Shown: positions 7,359 to 16,522 of the stretch, one piece after another
How the letters are laid out: each line of letters begins with the position of its first letter
How positions within the stretch are numbered: the stretch's first letter is position 1
Source: S5-A14a sp022766365
GTDB lineage: Bacteria > Bacillota > Clostridia > Peptostreptococcales > Anaerovoracaceae
Direction: 5' to 3' (one strand)
Assembly: GCA_050313295.1 (NCBI GenBank)
Contig: JBNPLD010000004.1
DNA length: 64,000 nt
Notes under the pieces: generated by a model
Seen by the model: only the letters and a program-made list of their open reading frames with translations
Told to the model about the DNA's origin: nothing
Database searches by the model: none
Program-made: the position numbers and the translations under genes

Positions 7359-9554
7359 CTATTCTGTGGTGCTGATTATCTCTTTGCTGTTTCGATCTAT
7401 CTGACTTACTTTGAGCTGATCAGCCTTGCCGGGGTCTACTTCGTCCACCAGTCCTAATAGGGTCGGACCGAGATAGAATGTCTTGAGGAGAGTCCCGTTC
7501 AATGTCACCTTGCTGTATTCTGTGAAATTCTCTCCCTTGATGTAGTACTTATCGCCGGCCTCGACTATTTTATCAATTTTAATCGGCTTGACACCCATTT
7601 TCATGTTTGTTGCCGTTACGGCATTCTTTCCTCCATACATATACTTCTTGCCGTAAAGTGCGTCATATGCCAAAGCTTTCAGTCCTTCCAGGTACTCCGG
7701 TTTCGATCTGTCCACATTTTGTCCATATCGAATTATATTTCCGGCGTGTATTCCAAGCCTGTTGAAGAGTACACTGCTCAGTTCGTATGCGTTGAGTTTT
7801 CCATCTTCTTTTTCCATAGGAAAATTTGACCAGATTACATATTGAGTCTGATACAAATCCCTGAGAGCATAAGTTTCTTCTGTGATATCAAGAGCAGGTA
7901 TGTGATCTCCAAACATAACCAAAACGGTCGGCTCATTGAATTTAGATAGCTCTGCGGTAAGATCTCTGACAAACTTATCCATTTCATAAATCTGATTTAC
8001 ATAGTATTCATACTTCCACTTGAGTTCTTCGCTTGGTGCTGCTGTTATCTGAATTGAAGGATTTTTAATCAGTTGTTCCGGTGGGTATTTCCCATGACCC
8101 TGGACAGAAATAGTGTGAACGTAATCTCTCCCGTCTGTACTCTTTAGAGCATCCATAATCGCTCCTGTAAGAACTGCGTCCTTTGCCCAATTCTTTGGCG
8201 TTTTATCCACATCACTCATATACTCGACAGATGTAAAAGTATCAAATCCCAGGTTTCTGAACACCTGGTTTCTGTTATAGAAAACCGCTCTGTGGTTATG
8301 TATTGCGTGTGTTGAAAATCCCAGAGTTTTCAAGTCAAATGCTGTGCTTTCCATCGTGTTATCCGTCAACACAGATTTATATGGATATTCCCCCGGTCCA
8401 AAGAATCTTGCGCTGACTCCCGTAAGAGTTTCAAATTCCGTGTTGGCTGTTCCGGCTCCACATGCAGGAACTTCAAGTATTCCCGAAGAGTAATTCTTCA
8501 TCAGCTCCCTGTAATACGGCATAGGATCCTTATCACATTGAATATTTGTGAAAAGTTCCGGATCAACAAAAGACTCAAGCTGTAGATAAATAATGTTGGG
8601 GTATTTCTTACTTTCGGCGGGATCCCCCGCCTGGAAGTAATCTTTATTTCTCTCGGAAAGACCTGCTGAAGATAATATTTTGTGTATGTTCTCTGCAGAA
8701 TAGTCAGAAGGTTTTTTTATTCCCGTATTTACCCACGTACTTATGAAACAGTATGGGATTCCGTAATCTCTGTACGCATACGCCAAGTTTCCGAAGAATG
8801 TACTGACAATTCCGCTGTTTATGGCTCCCATAGTGGCAGCTCCTGCAATTATGCACATTAGAAAAAAGCCGGCAACATTTCGCCTATAGTTTATCGGTTC
8901 CTTCTTTTTCGGTCCCTTGATGAAAAGGAACACCACTCCGATAACCAGCAAAATCAGACCTACAGCTATCAGGACTATCTGCAGTTTTGACAGATAGTTG
9001 GTTATGAGTGTGGCACCCTCCGTTATAGCACTGAGATCCTTAACTGTGAATGGAGTCATTCTCTGCGTTAATATGACTCCGTTAGCAATTCCGATTGCAG
9101 CCCAGCAAGCAGTAATTATGGTAATAGCGAATACTCGGCGCCTAAACAGGGCAGCGAATGTCAGTGTCGCAAAAATTATCAACGTGTTATACAAAAACAC
9201 AAGTGGGGAGTTTACAAGAAATTGAAAGCCACCTGCCCAAGACACTCCCTTTCTCGCAAGGGTTTCCATAAAAAGATTCAGTATGAAGGCATAAACAACA
9301 CAAAACCCCAAAAAACCATGTCTGTATTTGTCAAATGTCAATTTTAAATCATGGAAACTTTTAACACCATTTGAGATTCCCGTCTCAGAAACGTTATTTC
9401 CGCTTACAGGTTCGAATTGAGCAGAATTGTTCCAGTTCTCTGTATTTTCAACTTCTTCGTTACGATTTTTATTTCCGATGTGACAACCTGCATCACCATT
9501 AATCCCAACGCTTTCTCCCTGCTCCTCTATATTTTTCTTTCTTAAAAATCCCAT
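7359..9554 (-). CDS. LtaS-like membrane sulfatase-fold phosphoglycerol transferase
   Basis: This 731-residue protein begins with a hydrophilic region of about 60 residues. Five membrane segments follow, then an extracellular sulfatase-fold domain of the lipoteichoic acid synthase family. Visible motifs are YPNIIYLQLESFVDP (metal-ligand Glu), GAGTANTEFETLTG (candidate nucleophile Thr), THAIHNHRAVFYNRN and LVMFGDHIPALD (metal-binding Asp-His). A C-terminal extension of about 100 residues follows the catalytic domain. I chose ATG 9554 because AGAGGG precedes it; the longer frame to 9665 would overlap rsmA. The likely job is polymerising glycerol phosphate or decorating envelope glycans. Confidence 0.88.
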   Translation of the reverse strand: MGFLRKKNIEEQGESVGINGDAGCHIGNKNRNEEVENTENWNNSAQFEPVSGNNVSETGISNGVKSFHDLKLTFDKYRHGFLGFCVVYAFILNLFMETLARKGVSWAGGFQFLVNSPLVFLYNTLIIFATLTFAALFRRRVFAITIITACWAAIGIANGVILTQRMTPFTVKDLSAITEGATLITNYLSKLQIVLIAVGLILLVIGVVFLFIKGPKKKEPINYRRNVAGFFLMCIIAGAATMGAINSGIVSTFFGNLAYAYRDYGIPYCFISTWVNTGIKKPSDYSAENIHKILSSAGLSERNKDYFQAGDPAESKKYPNIIYLQLESFVDPELFTNIQCDKDPMPYYRELMKNYSSGILEVPACGAGTANTEFETLTGVSARFFGPGEYPYKSVLTDNTMESTAFDLKTLGFSTHAIHNHRAVFYNRNQVFRNLGFDTFTSVEYMSDVDKTPKNWAKDAVLTGAIMDALKSTDGRDYVHTISVQGHGKYPPEQLIKNPSIQITAAPSEELKWKYEYYVNQIYEMDKFVRDLTAELSKFNEPTVLVMFGDHIPALDITEETYALRDLYQTQYVIWSNFPMEKEDGKLNAYELSSVLFNRLGIHAGNIIRYGQNVDRSKPEYLEGLKALAYDALYGKKYMYGGKNAVTATNMKMGVKPIKIDKIVEAGDKYYIKGENFTEYSKVTLNGTLLKTFYLGPTLLGLVDEVDPGKADQLKVSQIDRNSKEIISTTE

Positions 9555-9600
9555 TAATCTACCCTCTGTTTTCAATTTCGTTAAAAAAGTCTTTTTCTCC

Positions 9601-10509
9601 TCATTTATAAGTCTGCTTATGAGTTTTATGTATATTTTCTGAAATCCTGTTGCTAAGTCCGGCAAAATCCTCTATAGACAATGTCTCCGCCCTTCTTCTG
9701 GGATCGATTTTCTGCTGTTCAAGCATATCTGAAAGTTCTGATTTTTCCAGACCGTCCAGTGTGGATACGGAATTCAGAATCGTTTTTCTCCTTTGATTAA
9801 AACCGGCCCTCACAATTTTAAAGAAGAGCTCTCTGTCACTGACTTCCCATGGCAAAGATTTTCTTCTGTCGAGCTTCAAAACAGCAGAATCAACCTTTGG
9901 TTGTGGCTGAAAAACCGTCCTTGGAACTGTTGCAACATAATCAGTCTCGCAATAAAACTGACAGGCTATCGAAAGAGCACCGTAGATTTTGCTTCCGGGT
10001 TTTGCCACTATACGCTCTGCAACTTCCTTTTGCATCATAATAACCATTGTGTCCATTGCCACTTCTTTTTCCAAAATGCCCATAATTATCGGGGTGGTTA
10101 TATAGTATGGCAGGTTACCGAGGACAGCAACTTTCCCGATAGTTCCTCCTCTCTCCTTCCATCGCATTTTCTCCCTTGTTATTATCTCCGAAAAATCCAC
10201 CTTTAACACATCTTGATTTATTATTTCGAGTTTATCGTTTTTTCCTAAATTTTCTTCTAAAAGAGGTATGATGTGACTGTCAATTTCTATCGTTACAACT
10301 TTTCCGGCAATCTCAAGCAAGGACTCTGTCAGCGCCCCCATTCCCGGGCCGATCTCAATTACCAGGCTGTTCTCATCCAACTCTGCAGATTCTACAATTT
10401 TGTCAATTATATTTTTTTCCACAAGGAAATTCTGCCCGAGGCTGTCGGAACGACGAAATCCATGTTTACGGCTTATCTCTCTGATTCCACTTCTGGTGTA
10501 TACCTTCAT
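9601..10509 (-). CDS. rsmA: 16S rRNA dimethyladenosine transferase (KsgA/RsmA)
   Basis: This enzyme dimethylates two adjacent adenosines near the 3-prime end of 16S rRNA using S-adenosylmethionine. The protein has 302 residues and shows SLGQNFLVEKNIIDKIVE, the SAM motif LVIEIGPGMGALTESLLE, VLGNLPYYITTPIIM and the C-terminal FQPQPKVDSAVLKL. Its ATG directly abuts the TGA of rnmV, a common rnmV-rsmA pairing in Firmicutes. A 46-base gap separates it from the LtaS-like gene. Confidence 0.96.
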   Translation of the reverse strand: MKVYTRSGIREISRKHGFRRSDSLGQNFLVEKNIIDKIVESAELDENSLVIEIGPGMGALTESLLEIAGKVVTIEIDSHIIPLLEENLGKNDKLEIINQDVLKVDFSEIITREKMRWKERGGTIGKVAVLGNLPYYITTPIIMGILEKEVAMDTMVIMMQKEVAERIVAKPGSKIYGALSIACQFYCETDYVATVPRTVFQPQPKVDSAVLKLDRRKSLPWEVSDRELFFKIVRAGFNQRRKTILNSVSTLDGLEKSELSDMLEQQKIDPRRRAETLSIEDFAGLSNRISENIHKTHKQTYK

Positions 10510-11049
10510 TCATATCTCCCTAATAACCCGCTCAAATTCCTCAATGGGAATTTCGTAACCGTTCAGTTTATTGAGCAATGCCTTGCCGTTGCTGTATCCT
10601 ATGCCCAGCTTATCACAAAACAACATTCTTCGTTGACGGGATGTCTTTCCCCCGATGAGACCATAATTTATGAGAACGGCCATCTCGTAGGGGCGAAAAT
10701 CTTTTGTTTGTTTTCTTAGAGACTTTTTTAATGCCTCTATAATATCTTCAGGGGCTGCGTTCTCAATGCCCACATCCCCTTTCTTGCCAGCCTTCTCCGG
10801 TGTCAGAAAAGCCTCTTTTGCTTCCGGAAAACGCTCCATTATTTTTTTTCTTATTGACCTACCTCCATGATCCGGATCAGTAAATACTATCAGGCCCTTT
10901 GTTGCATTAGCGTTTTCCATGACCTGCCACATTTCTTTACTCATTCCAAATCCATGGGTTTCTATTGTTGTGGCATCCACAGCTCTTTTTATTGCCGCTG
11001 TATCATCTCTTCCTTCAACCACTATTATTTCTTCTATCTTTGGTTTCAT
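10510..11049 (-). CDS. rnmV: Ribonuclease M5 (5S rRNA maturation)
   Basis: This Toprim-domain nuclease trims precursor 5S rRNA. The 179-residue protein has the Toprim motifs IIVVEGRDDTAAIKRAVDAT (catalytic Glu) and GLIVFTDPDHGGRSIRKKI (Asp-x-Asp-like DPDHGG). A C-terminal region with GGKTSRQRRMLFCDKLGIGY and NGKALLNKLN is typical of M5. It sits between a DivIC-like gene and rsmA on the minus strand, with gaps of 3 and 0 bases, so it is in the same operon. Confidence 0.94.
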   Translation of the reverse strand: MKPKIEEIIVVEGRDDTAAIKRAVDATTIETHGFGMSKEMWQVMENANATKGLIVFTDPDHGGRSIRKKIMERFPEAKEAFLTPEKAGKKGDVGIENAAPEDIIEALKKSLRKQTKDFRPYEMAVLINYGLIGGKTSRQRRMLFCDKLGIGYSNGKALLNKLNGYEIPIEEFERVIREI

Positions 11050-11052
11050 GTT

Positions 11053-11499
11053 TTATTGTCCCGGGGAAGATTCATCTCGATTTCCATTCTCAGGGTTATT
11101 AGTAATGGCAGGATTTTCCGGATCAGTATTGCCCGGTGTGCCTTCGTCCGAATCTTGTTCCCGCTTCTCCCGACTATTGTTTCCTTTATCAGTTGATGGA
11201 GTTACACCTTTGGGAACTGTGCTGCCATCACCCAGTATGAACAGTGTTTCTCCCGGTCTGATGAGTTTAAGCTGAAGTTTCGCCTGTTCCTCAATGTACT
11301 CGGGAGTATTTACGTTTTTAAGTTCCTTAGTCAATTCCTTCTTTTCTTCAATCAGCTGTTTATTATGCTTTTTTAAATCAGAGTTTTCTTTCAATAGTGA
11401 AACTGTGTCTTTTGCAAGGAATAAAGCATATCCTATGGCACAGATCACCGTTATAATAATTATTATTCTCGCCCAGTTATATCGTATTTTTTTCTCCAT
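11053..11499 (-). CDS. FtsL/DivIC-family cell-division protein with long acidic tail
   Basis: This 148-residue bitopic protein has a short basic cytoplasmic start and a membrane helix at about 10-28. A coiled coil follows (SLLKENSDLKKHNKQLIEEK), then the conserved YIEEQAKLQLKLIRPGETLF typical of the DivIC/septum-initiator family. After residue 90 comes a low-complexity extracytoplasmic tail rich in Pro, Asn, Glu, Asp and Gly (about 55 residues) that is unusual in length. The start overlaps the end of the DnaD-domain gene by 23 bases. The family scaffolds the divisome with FtsB/FtsL/FtsQ-type partners. Confidence 0.82.
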   Translation of the reverse strand: MEKKIRYNWARIIIIITVICAIGYALFLAKDTVSLLKENSDLKKHNKQLIEEKKELTKELKNVNTPEYIEEQAKLQLKLIRPGETLFILGDGSTVPKGVTPSTDKGNNSREKREQDSDEGTPGNTDPENPAITNNPENGNRDESSPGQ

Positions 11500-12793
11500 G
11501 ACATCCCCCTAATATCCAATCCCTGGCTTCAGCTATTCTGAGAGGTTGACATACGCATACTCCATCTTCTGTGATGCATGTATCTGAGCAAATCTCACAT
11601 TTATATTTAGGCTCAAGGTAGTCGGTCTCAAGATTAAGCTCCCTGAGCAGCGTTTCTTTTTTCCCCTTTAATTCCTGAATCCGTTTGTCGTATTCAGCTT
11701 TGGTAGCTGCGCCTCCCCTTGATCCTTTGATGATCCTTTCTCTGTATGCTTCTTGTAAATGTCTTTCTACATCTCGAATTTCAGGATGCCTGCCATACAA
11801 ATCTGCTGCTCGCTGTTTCGCAGCAGTCTGAGCTTCTTCTCTTAAGAAACGAAGATAATTTTCAAGATCATGCGGTGTTACTTCCGCAGCCTTATGTTCA
11901 GCAGTTTTCTGCTTGGTTTCCTCATTTTTCCGCCCCTCTAATACCTTGTTTACATAATTGAAGTTCGGCTCTCTGATACCGGTGGTCTTCTTGCAAGCCT
12001 CAAGTATTCGCTCAAGCGAAAAGCCTTCTTCATCCAGCCACCTGTTCATCATCTCTTTTTCTCCAAGGTTCGCCGGTCTGTCATAGCCAAAAAGTGTTTT
12101 CATTATAACGGAATATACGAAATGTCTCTCGTCATGTTCCCTAACATATCGGATAGCGGATTCCTTGTCACGTATTCCCTTGTCCAGCCAATTTTCAACA
12201 ACCTTAACAATGTATCGCATATCCCCTTTCTGCCTATTGGCAGAGTACTGTGCTGCATAGTCTATCAGATCGACTTGAGCATGTCTTTCGTTAACCAGAT
12301 TAATGATAGCCTCAAAACCGAAAGTCGTCATCTGGGTGCCTATTATTTTTTCCAGATTTTTGATTAATGTCTTAATCTTTTCATTGCCAAAAACATTAGT
12401 TTCCCCGGCATTGCCATTTTCTTCATCTCCGGCAACTGCAGTATCACCGTCCTCACTTGGATTATCAAGTCCTATGGAGTAAAATCTGTTTTTGAGTTTA
12501 AGAAATTGGACTGAAAAGTCCGGCTCCCCGTTCTCTCCAATGTAAATCCTTTTGATAACTCCCATGGCTTCCCAATATTCCCAAGCTTTCAGGACCTTGT
12601 CCTGAGTTATTCCGAGGGTTGATGCCATAACTCTAGTTTCAAGATCCATATTATGCTGGCTGCACATTGCCCCAAACAAATAGACTTTTACATAGTCACT
12701 TGGAGCACTTATCATATATTCACTTACGAATAGATTTTCTACATAGGTATCTTTTAGGAAAAAATCGTTTGTTGGTTCGATTACGTATTTCAT
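11477..12793 (-). CDS. DnaD-domain replication-initiation protein with cysteine-rich C-terminus
   Basis: This 438-residue protein has an N-terminal winged-helix-like region (VYLFGAMCSQHNMDLETR) and a first helical domain around residues 130-210. A DnaD/DnaB_2 domain at about 245-310 contains FGYDRPANLGEKEMMNRWLD and GIREPNFNYVNKVLEGRKNE. The C-terminus holds a probable zinc site, CEICSDTCITEDGVCVC, which resembles the Zn motif at the start of clostridial DnaC/DnaI-like helicase loaders. I chose ATG 12793, which overlaps the dnaB stop as ATGA. Close coupling to dnaB fits a role in loading the replicative helicase at the origin. Confidence 0.85.
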   Translation of the reverse strand: MKYVIEPTNDFFLKDTYVENLFVSEYMISAPSDYVKVYLFGAMCSQHNMDLETRVMASTLGITQDKVLKAWEYWEAMGVIKRIYIGENGEPDFSVQFLKLKNRFYSIGLDNPSEDGDTAVAGDEENGNAGETNVFGNEKIKTLIKNLEKIIGTQMTTFGFEAIINLVNERHAQVDLIDYAAQYSANRQKGDMRYIVKVVENWLDKGIRDKESAIRYVREHDERHFVYSVIMKTLFGYDRPANLGEKEMMNRWLDEEGFSLERILEACKKTTGIREPNFNYVNKVLEGRKNEETKQKTAEHKAAEVTPHDLENYLRFLREEAQTAAKQRAADLYGRHPEIRDVERHLQEAYRERIIKGSRGGAATKAEYDKRIQELKGKKETLLRELNLETDYLEPKYKCEICSDTCITEDGVCVCQPLRIAEARDWILGGCHGEKNTI

Positions 12794-14124
12794 TCTAATC
12801 CCCTTAGGCGAGCTTCCCCGGTAAGATTTACAAATTCCGTATACTCCGCTCTCCATCCTAATTTAATGGTTCCGGTAGGACCCGCTCTATGCTTTGCGAT
12901 ATGAACTTCTGTAATTCCCTTTTCATCGGAATCCTCACCGTTATAATATTCATCATTATATAAGAACATTACAATATCTGCGTCTTGTTCTATTGAACCT
13001 GATTCTCTAAGGTCAGAGAGCAAAGGTCTCTTGTCCGTTCTTGCTTCGGGGCCTCTTGAAAGCTGCGATAAAACCAGAAACGGGCAATCCATTTCCTTTG
13101 ACATCAACTTGAGGTTCCTTGAAAGCTTGCTTACTTCCTGCTGCCTGTTCTCTCCCTCCGCTTCCATTAACTGGAGATAGTCAACGATTACCAGATCTAA
13201 ACCGTTCTTCGCTTTAAATCTTCGGCATTTGTTCTTCATCTCAAGAATAGAGATAGCTGCTGTTTCGTCTATGGCAAGCTTGCTCATACTGAGGTCATCC
13301 ACTGCCTGATTCAGTTGATCCCATTCCTCAATCAGAAGTTCTCCGGTTCTGAGTTTTGTGGAGCTTATCCTTGCTTCCATTGAATGAAGTCTTGCTCCCA
13401 GTTCTTCTTTCCCCATCTCAAGGGAAAAAACCATCACTGATTTTCCCTTCTTAGCTGTATTCTTGGCGATATTCAGTGCAAGGGCTGTTTTTCCCATTCC
13501 CGGACGAGCAGCCAAGATATTGAGTGTAGATTTCTGGAATCCCCCGATCTTATTATCCAAGTCTATAAACCCGGTTTCAAGGCCGACCTTCCCTTCTCTT
13601 TTACAAGCTTCGTCTATCCTTGCCATGTTTGCAACAAGAACCTCTCCTATCATACTATAGTCGTGGGTCTGGTGTGACTGTGCAATTTCGAAAATTGCAC
13701 TTTCTGCATTTTCCAAAATAGCCTCTGCCGGCATTTTCCCATCATAGCTTTGGGTTTGGATATCTCCTGAAATTTGAATCAGACGACGAAGTATCGCCTT
13801 GTTATGTACTATCTTTGCATATTCTGATGCGTTGGAAACCGATGGGACATCTGACGAAAGACTTCCCACATATGCTCGTCCACCTACAGTCTTCAGAGTT
13901 CCTCTTTTTTTCAGCTGATCGGAAACTGTTATTAAATCTATAGGTGAACTCTTTTGGGCCAGGTCTTTGATGGCTGCAAAAATTTCTCTATTGTGAGGAT
14001 CATAGAAATCCTCCTCACCCGCATAATCTATCACATCTGTAAATGTCTCCTCACCTCTGAGGAGTATAGCCCCAAGAGCAGTTCTCTCTGCATTCAGATC
14101 TTGTGGTGGTATTCTACCTGCCAT
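12790..14124 (-). CDS. dnaB: Replicative DNA helicase DnaB
   Basis: This hexameric 5-prime to 3-prime helicase of the replication fork is called DnaC in Bacillus. It has 444 residues: an N-terminal helical domain (PPQDLNAERTALGAILLRGE) and a RecA-like ATPase domain with Walker A ILAARPGMGKTALALN. Further blocks are SLEMGKEELGARLH, IVDYLQLM (Walker B) and the C-terminal HRAGPTGTIKLGW. No intein is present. Its ATG overlaps the rplI stop by one base, and its end overlaps the DnaD-domain gene by four. Confidence 0.97.
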   Translation of the reverse strand: MAGRIPPQDLNAERTALGAILLRGEETFTDVIDYAGEEDFYDPHNREIFAAIKDLAQKSSPIDLITVSDQLKKRGTLKTVGGRAYVGSLSSDVPSVSNASEYAKIVHNKAILRRLIQISGDIQTQSYDGKMPAEAILENAESAIFEIAQSHQTHDYSMIGEVLVANMARIDEACKREGKVGLETGFIDLDNKIGGFQKSTLNILAARPGMGKTALALNIAKNTAKKGKSVMVFSLEMGKEELGARLHSMEARISSTKLRTGELLIEEWDQLNQAVDDLSMSKLAIDETAAISILEMKNKCRRFKAKNGLDLVIVDYLQLMEAEGENRQQEVSKLSRNLKLMSKEMDCPFLVLSQLSRGPEARTDKRPLLSDLRESGSIEQDADIVMFLYNDEYYNGEDSDEKGITEVHIAKHRAGPTGTIKLGWRAEYTEFVNLTGEARLRGLE

Positions 14125-14573
14125 TATGCTTCCTCTTTTACATCTACCTTAACCCGTCCTGTAACTTCCGGATACAATTTTACTTCAACTTGTACGATTC
14201 CAAGTTCTTTGATCGGACTGTCCAGAACAATCTTTCTTCTGTCAATTTTTACATTCATTTGCTTTTCTATTGCTTCCGATATATCTTTGTTTGTTATGGA
14301 ACCGAAAAGTCTGCCCCCTTCTCCGGCTTTGGTTTTGATTAATATTGTTTCTTTGGAAAGTTTATCTGCAAGAGCCTGTGCTGCGGCTTTTTCTTCAGCC
14401 TGCTTTTCTGCCTGAAGCTTCTTCTGCTTCTCAAGATTTCTTACATTTCCTTCTGTGGCTTCCACCGCTAATCCCCTTGGAATCAGCATGTTTCTTGCGT
14501 ATCCCGGACTGACTTTTATAACATCTCCGGCCTTACCTGTTCCCTTAACATCTTTCTTTAATATTACAATCAT
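14124..14573 (-). CDS. rplI: 50S ribosomal protein L9
   Basis: This 149-residue L9 has the N-terminal rRNA-binding domain MIVILKKDVKGTGKAGDVIK with GYARNMLIPRGLAVEAT. A long connecting helix (about 45-75) rich in Lys, Ala, Glu and Gln follows, then a C-terminal domain containing GEGGRLFGSITNKDI. Length and domain order are normal. It lies directly upstream of dnaB with a 1-base overlap. A gap of about 100 bases separates it from gdpP upstream. Confidence 0.97.
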   Translation of the reverse strand: MIVILKKDVKGTGKAGDVIKVSPGYARNMLIPRGLAVEATEGNVRNLEKQKKLQAEKQAEEKAAAQALADKLSKETILIKTKAGEGGRLFGSITNKDISEAIEKQMNVKIDRRKIVLDSPIKELGIVQVEVKLYPEVTGRVKVDVKEEA

Positions 14574-14674
14574 TTGATTCCTCCGTATTCTGCTAAATGT
14601 GGTGTATATTACTCAAATTATACTGATGGACATACCCTATTATACCCGGATATTTAGAATGAATTTTCAAATCC

Positions 14675-16483
14675 TTAGAATTTTCCCAGGACCTGTTCCT
14701 TAACTTTTTCCAGAATTTCCTCAGGTGACAAGTCCTCTGACTGAGCACCTGCTGTTGTCAGATGACCTCCGCCACCAAGGTTTTCCATTATCAACTGCAC
14801 ATTAACATCTCCCAATGATCTGGCACTTATTACTGTGGTTCCCTGCTTATTTCTCCCTGCAACAAATGATGCTTTGATGCCTTTAATTGTCAGCAGTTCA
14901 TCTGCAACTGTTGAGTTTATAACCTGCACGTCTTCGTCCTGTCCCTTACATATTGACATTGCAATGCCCTCCTCAAAGAAGACAGCGTCATTGATACATT
15001 GTGATTTGATCTTAAATGACTCCAGATCGGTCTGAAAGAATCTCTTCACCTCCGTCGTATCTGCTCCTGACCTTCTAAGATATGCTGCCGCCTCAAAGGT
15101 CCTCACTCCGGTCTTTACTGCAAATCTGTTTGTATCTATCGTCATCCCCGCTAATAAAGCTTCTGCTTCCAGTTTAACAAGAAGCTTCTTTTCACCGGAA
15201 TACTGGAGTATTTCTGTAACCAGCTCAGCAGTCGACGATGCATATGATTCAAGATAATGAAGCGTAGGATTATTTATAAAATCCTCTGCTCTCCTATGAT
15301 GATCTATTACTACAATATTCTTCGCTTTATCGAGAAGTTCAGGGCAATCCACATAACTTGCCCTGTGTGTATCAACGACTATCACAAGGGCATTTCCTCC
15401 GATTTGCTCTAAGGCTTTCTCCCCGGTTTTAAATGTATAAGTCTCTGTTTCCTCTGCACTTCTATAAATATCCCTCAGAGATTTATTCACAGCCGAAACA
15501 ACTATGGTAGCATTTTTATTTTCCAGTTTACACAACCTGAAAACACCAAGTGAGGATCCGAAAGCATCCATATCTGCGTTTCTATGGCCCATTATAAAAA
15601 TTTGATCGCTCTGTGAAATCAAAACCTTTAGAGCATGGGCAATAATTCTTGATTTTCCCTTATTTGATTTTTCTCTAGCCTGTGTTTTTCCACCGTAATA
15701 AGTGGTTTTGTCCCCGGTTTTGACCACAGCCTGATCTCCACCTCTCCCCAATGCAAGATCTATTGCACTGTTTGCCAGGTTTTCCGTATCTTGCATATCA
15801 TCGCTGCCAATGCCGATTCCTATGCTCAGGCTTAAGGGAAAATCTGCTCCTGTTTCTACTGCCCTAACCTTATCGAGGATCTCAAATTTATTTTCAATAG
15901 CCTTCTCTAATTTATGATAAGGGAAAAAAAGTATAAATTCATCCTCTTTAAGCTTATTTAGAGAAGATTTCATGTCCTTCGACCACTCAGTGATCAAAGT
16001 GTTTATGTCACTGATGACCCGGTTCCTCTGCTCTATCGTAACCCTTGCAAGAAGTTCTTCATAGTTGTCTATGCTGATTCTTGCCATACAGCTTCTATTA
16101 TCAATATATTTCCGGCGAAGATTCTCATAATCTGTAACATCTTCAAAAGTCACAACAAAAGATCCCTTACACTCGGGGTTTGCCAGGATTCTAAAAATTC
16201 GCCCATTTCTTTCAAGAGTTACACGCTTGCCCATATTGGAAATTTCTTCCAAAGTTTCCATTTTAATCCCCGTTAAACCGAAGAAATCCATATCCTCAAG
16301 GTCATCATATAAAAATACTTGATCTATAAACTCGTTGGCAAACTCTATCTTACCATTACTGTCAACCTTACAATTCGGAAAGGGTGAGTCAGAGTTTTTT
16401 CTAGGTAATCTATTCAATTGCTTATCAGGATTATCCATCTTCTCAGTTCCTTCTGAGCCGGATCTTGAAATTATCTCAGTCAT
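14675..16483 (-). CDS. gdpP: GdpP-type cyclic-di-AMP phosphodiesterase lacking membrane helices
   Basis: GdpP hydrolyses c-di-AMP to pApA and so controls potassium and envelope homeostasis. This 602-residue form shows a PAS-like region (about 40-130), a degenerate GGDEF domain (about 135-275; no intact GGDEF), then DHH motifs MGHRNADMDAFGSS, VVDTHRAS and VIDHHRRAEDF. DHHA1 follows with GGGGHLTTAGAQ. The two N-terminal membrane helices of Bacillus GdpP are absent; the start region is hydrophilic. I chose ATG 16483 because GGAGG precedes it; ATG 16495 is possible. A parS site lies immediately upstream. Confidence 0.9.
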   Translation of the reverse strand: MTEIISRSGSEGTEKMDNPDKQLNRLPRKNSDSPFPNCKVDSNGKIEFANEFIDQVFLYDDLEDMDFFGLTGIKMETLEEISNMGKRVTLERNGRIFRILANPECKGSFVVTFEDVTDYENLRRKYIDNRSCMARISIDNYEELLARVTIEQRNRVISDINTLITEWSKDMKSSLNKLKEDEFILFFPYHKLEKAIENKFEILDKVRAVETGADFPLSLSIGIGIGSDDMQDTENLANSAIDLALGRGGDQAVVKTGDKTTYYGGKTQAREKSNKGKSRIIAHALKVLISQSDQIFIMGHRNADMDAFGSSLGVFRLCKLENKNATIVVSAVNKSLRDIYRSAEETETYTFKTGEKALEQIGGNALVIVVDTHRASYVDCPELLDKAKNIVVIDHHRRAEDFINNPTLHYLESYASSTAELVTEILQYSGEKKLLVKLEAEALLAGMTIDTNRFAVKTGVRTFEAAAYLRRSGADTTEVKRFFQTDLESFKIKSQCINDAVFFEEGIAMSICKGQDEDVQVINSTVADELLTIKGIKASFVAGRNKQGTTVISARSLGDVNVQLIMENLGGGGHLTTAGAQSEDLSPEEILEKVKEQVLGKF

Positions 16484-16501
16484 TACGACCTCCATCGCTC
16501 A

Positions 16502-16517
16502 TGTTTCACGTGAAACA
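16502..16517. other. parS centromere site 1
   Basis: TGTTTCACGTGAAACA, a perfect 16-base palindrome identical to the bacterial parS consensus. It sits in the 39-base gap between parB and gdpP. ParB binds parS, loads as a CTP-dependent clamp and spreads to organise the origin region for segregation with ParA. Confidence 0.97.
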
Positions 16518-16522
16518 TCTTA

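Noticed and set aside
9555..9665. Longer start for the LtaS-like protein
   Set aside because: It would overlap rsmA by 65 bases and has no ribosome binding site; AGAGGG precedes ATG 9554.
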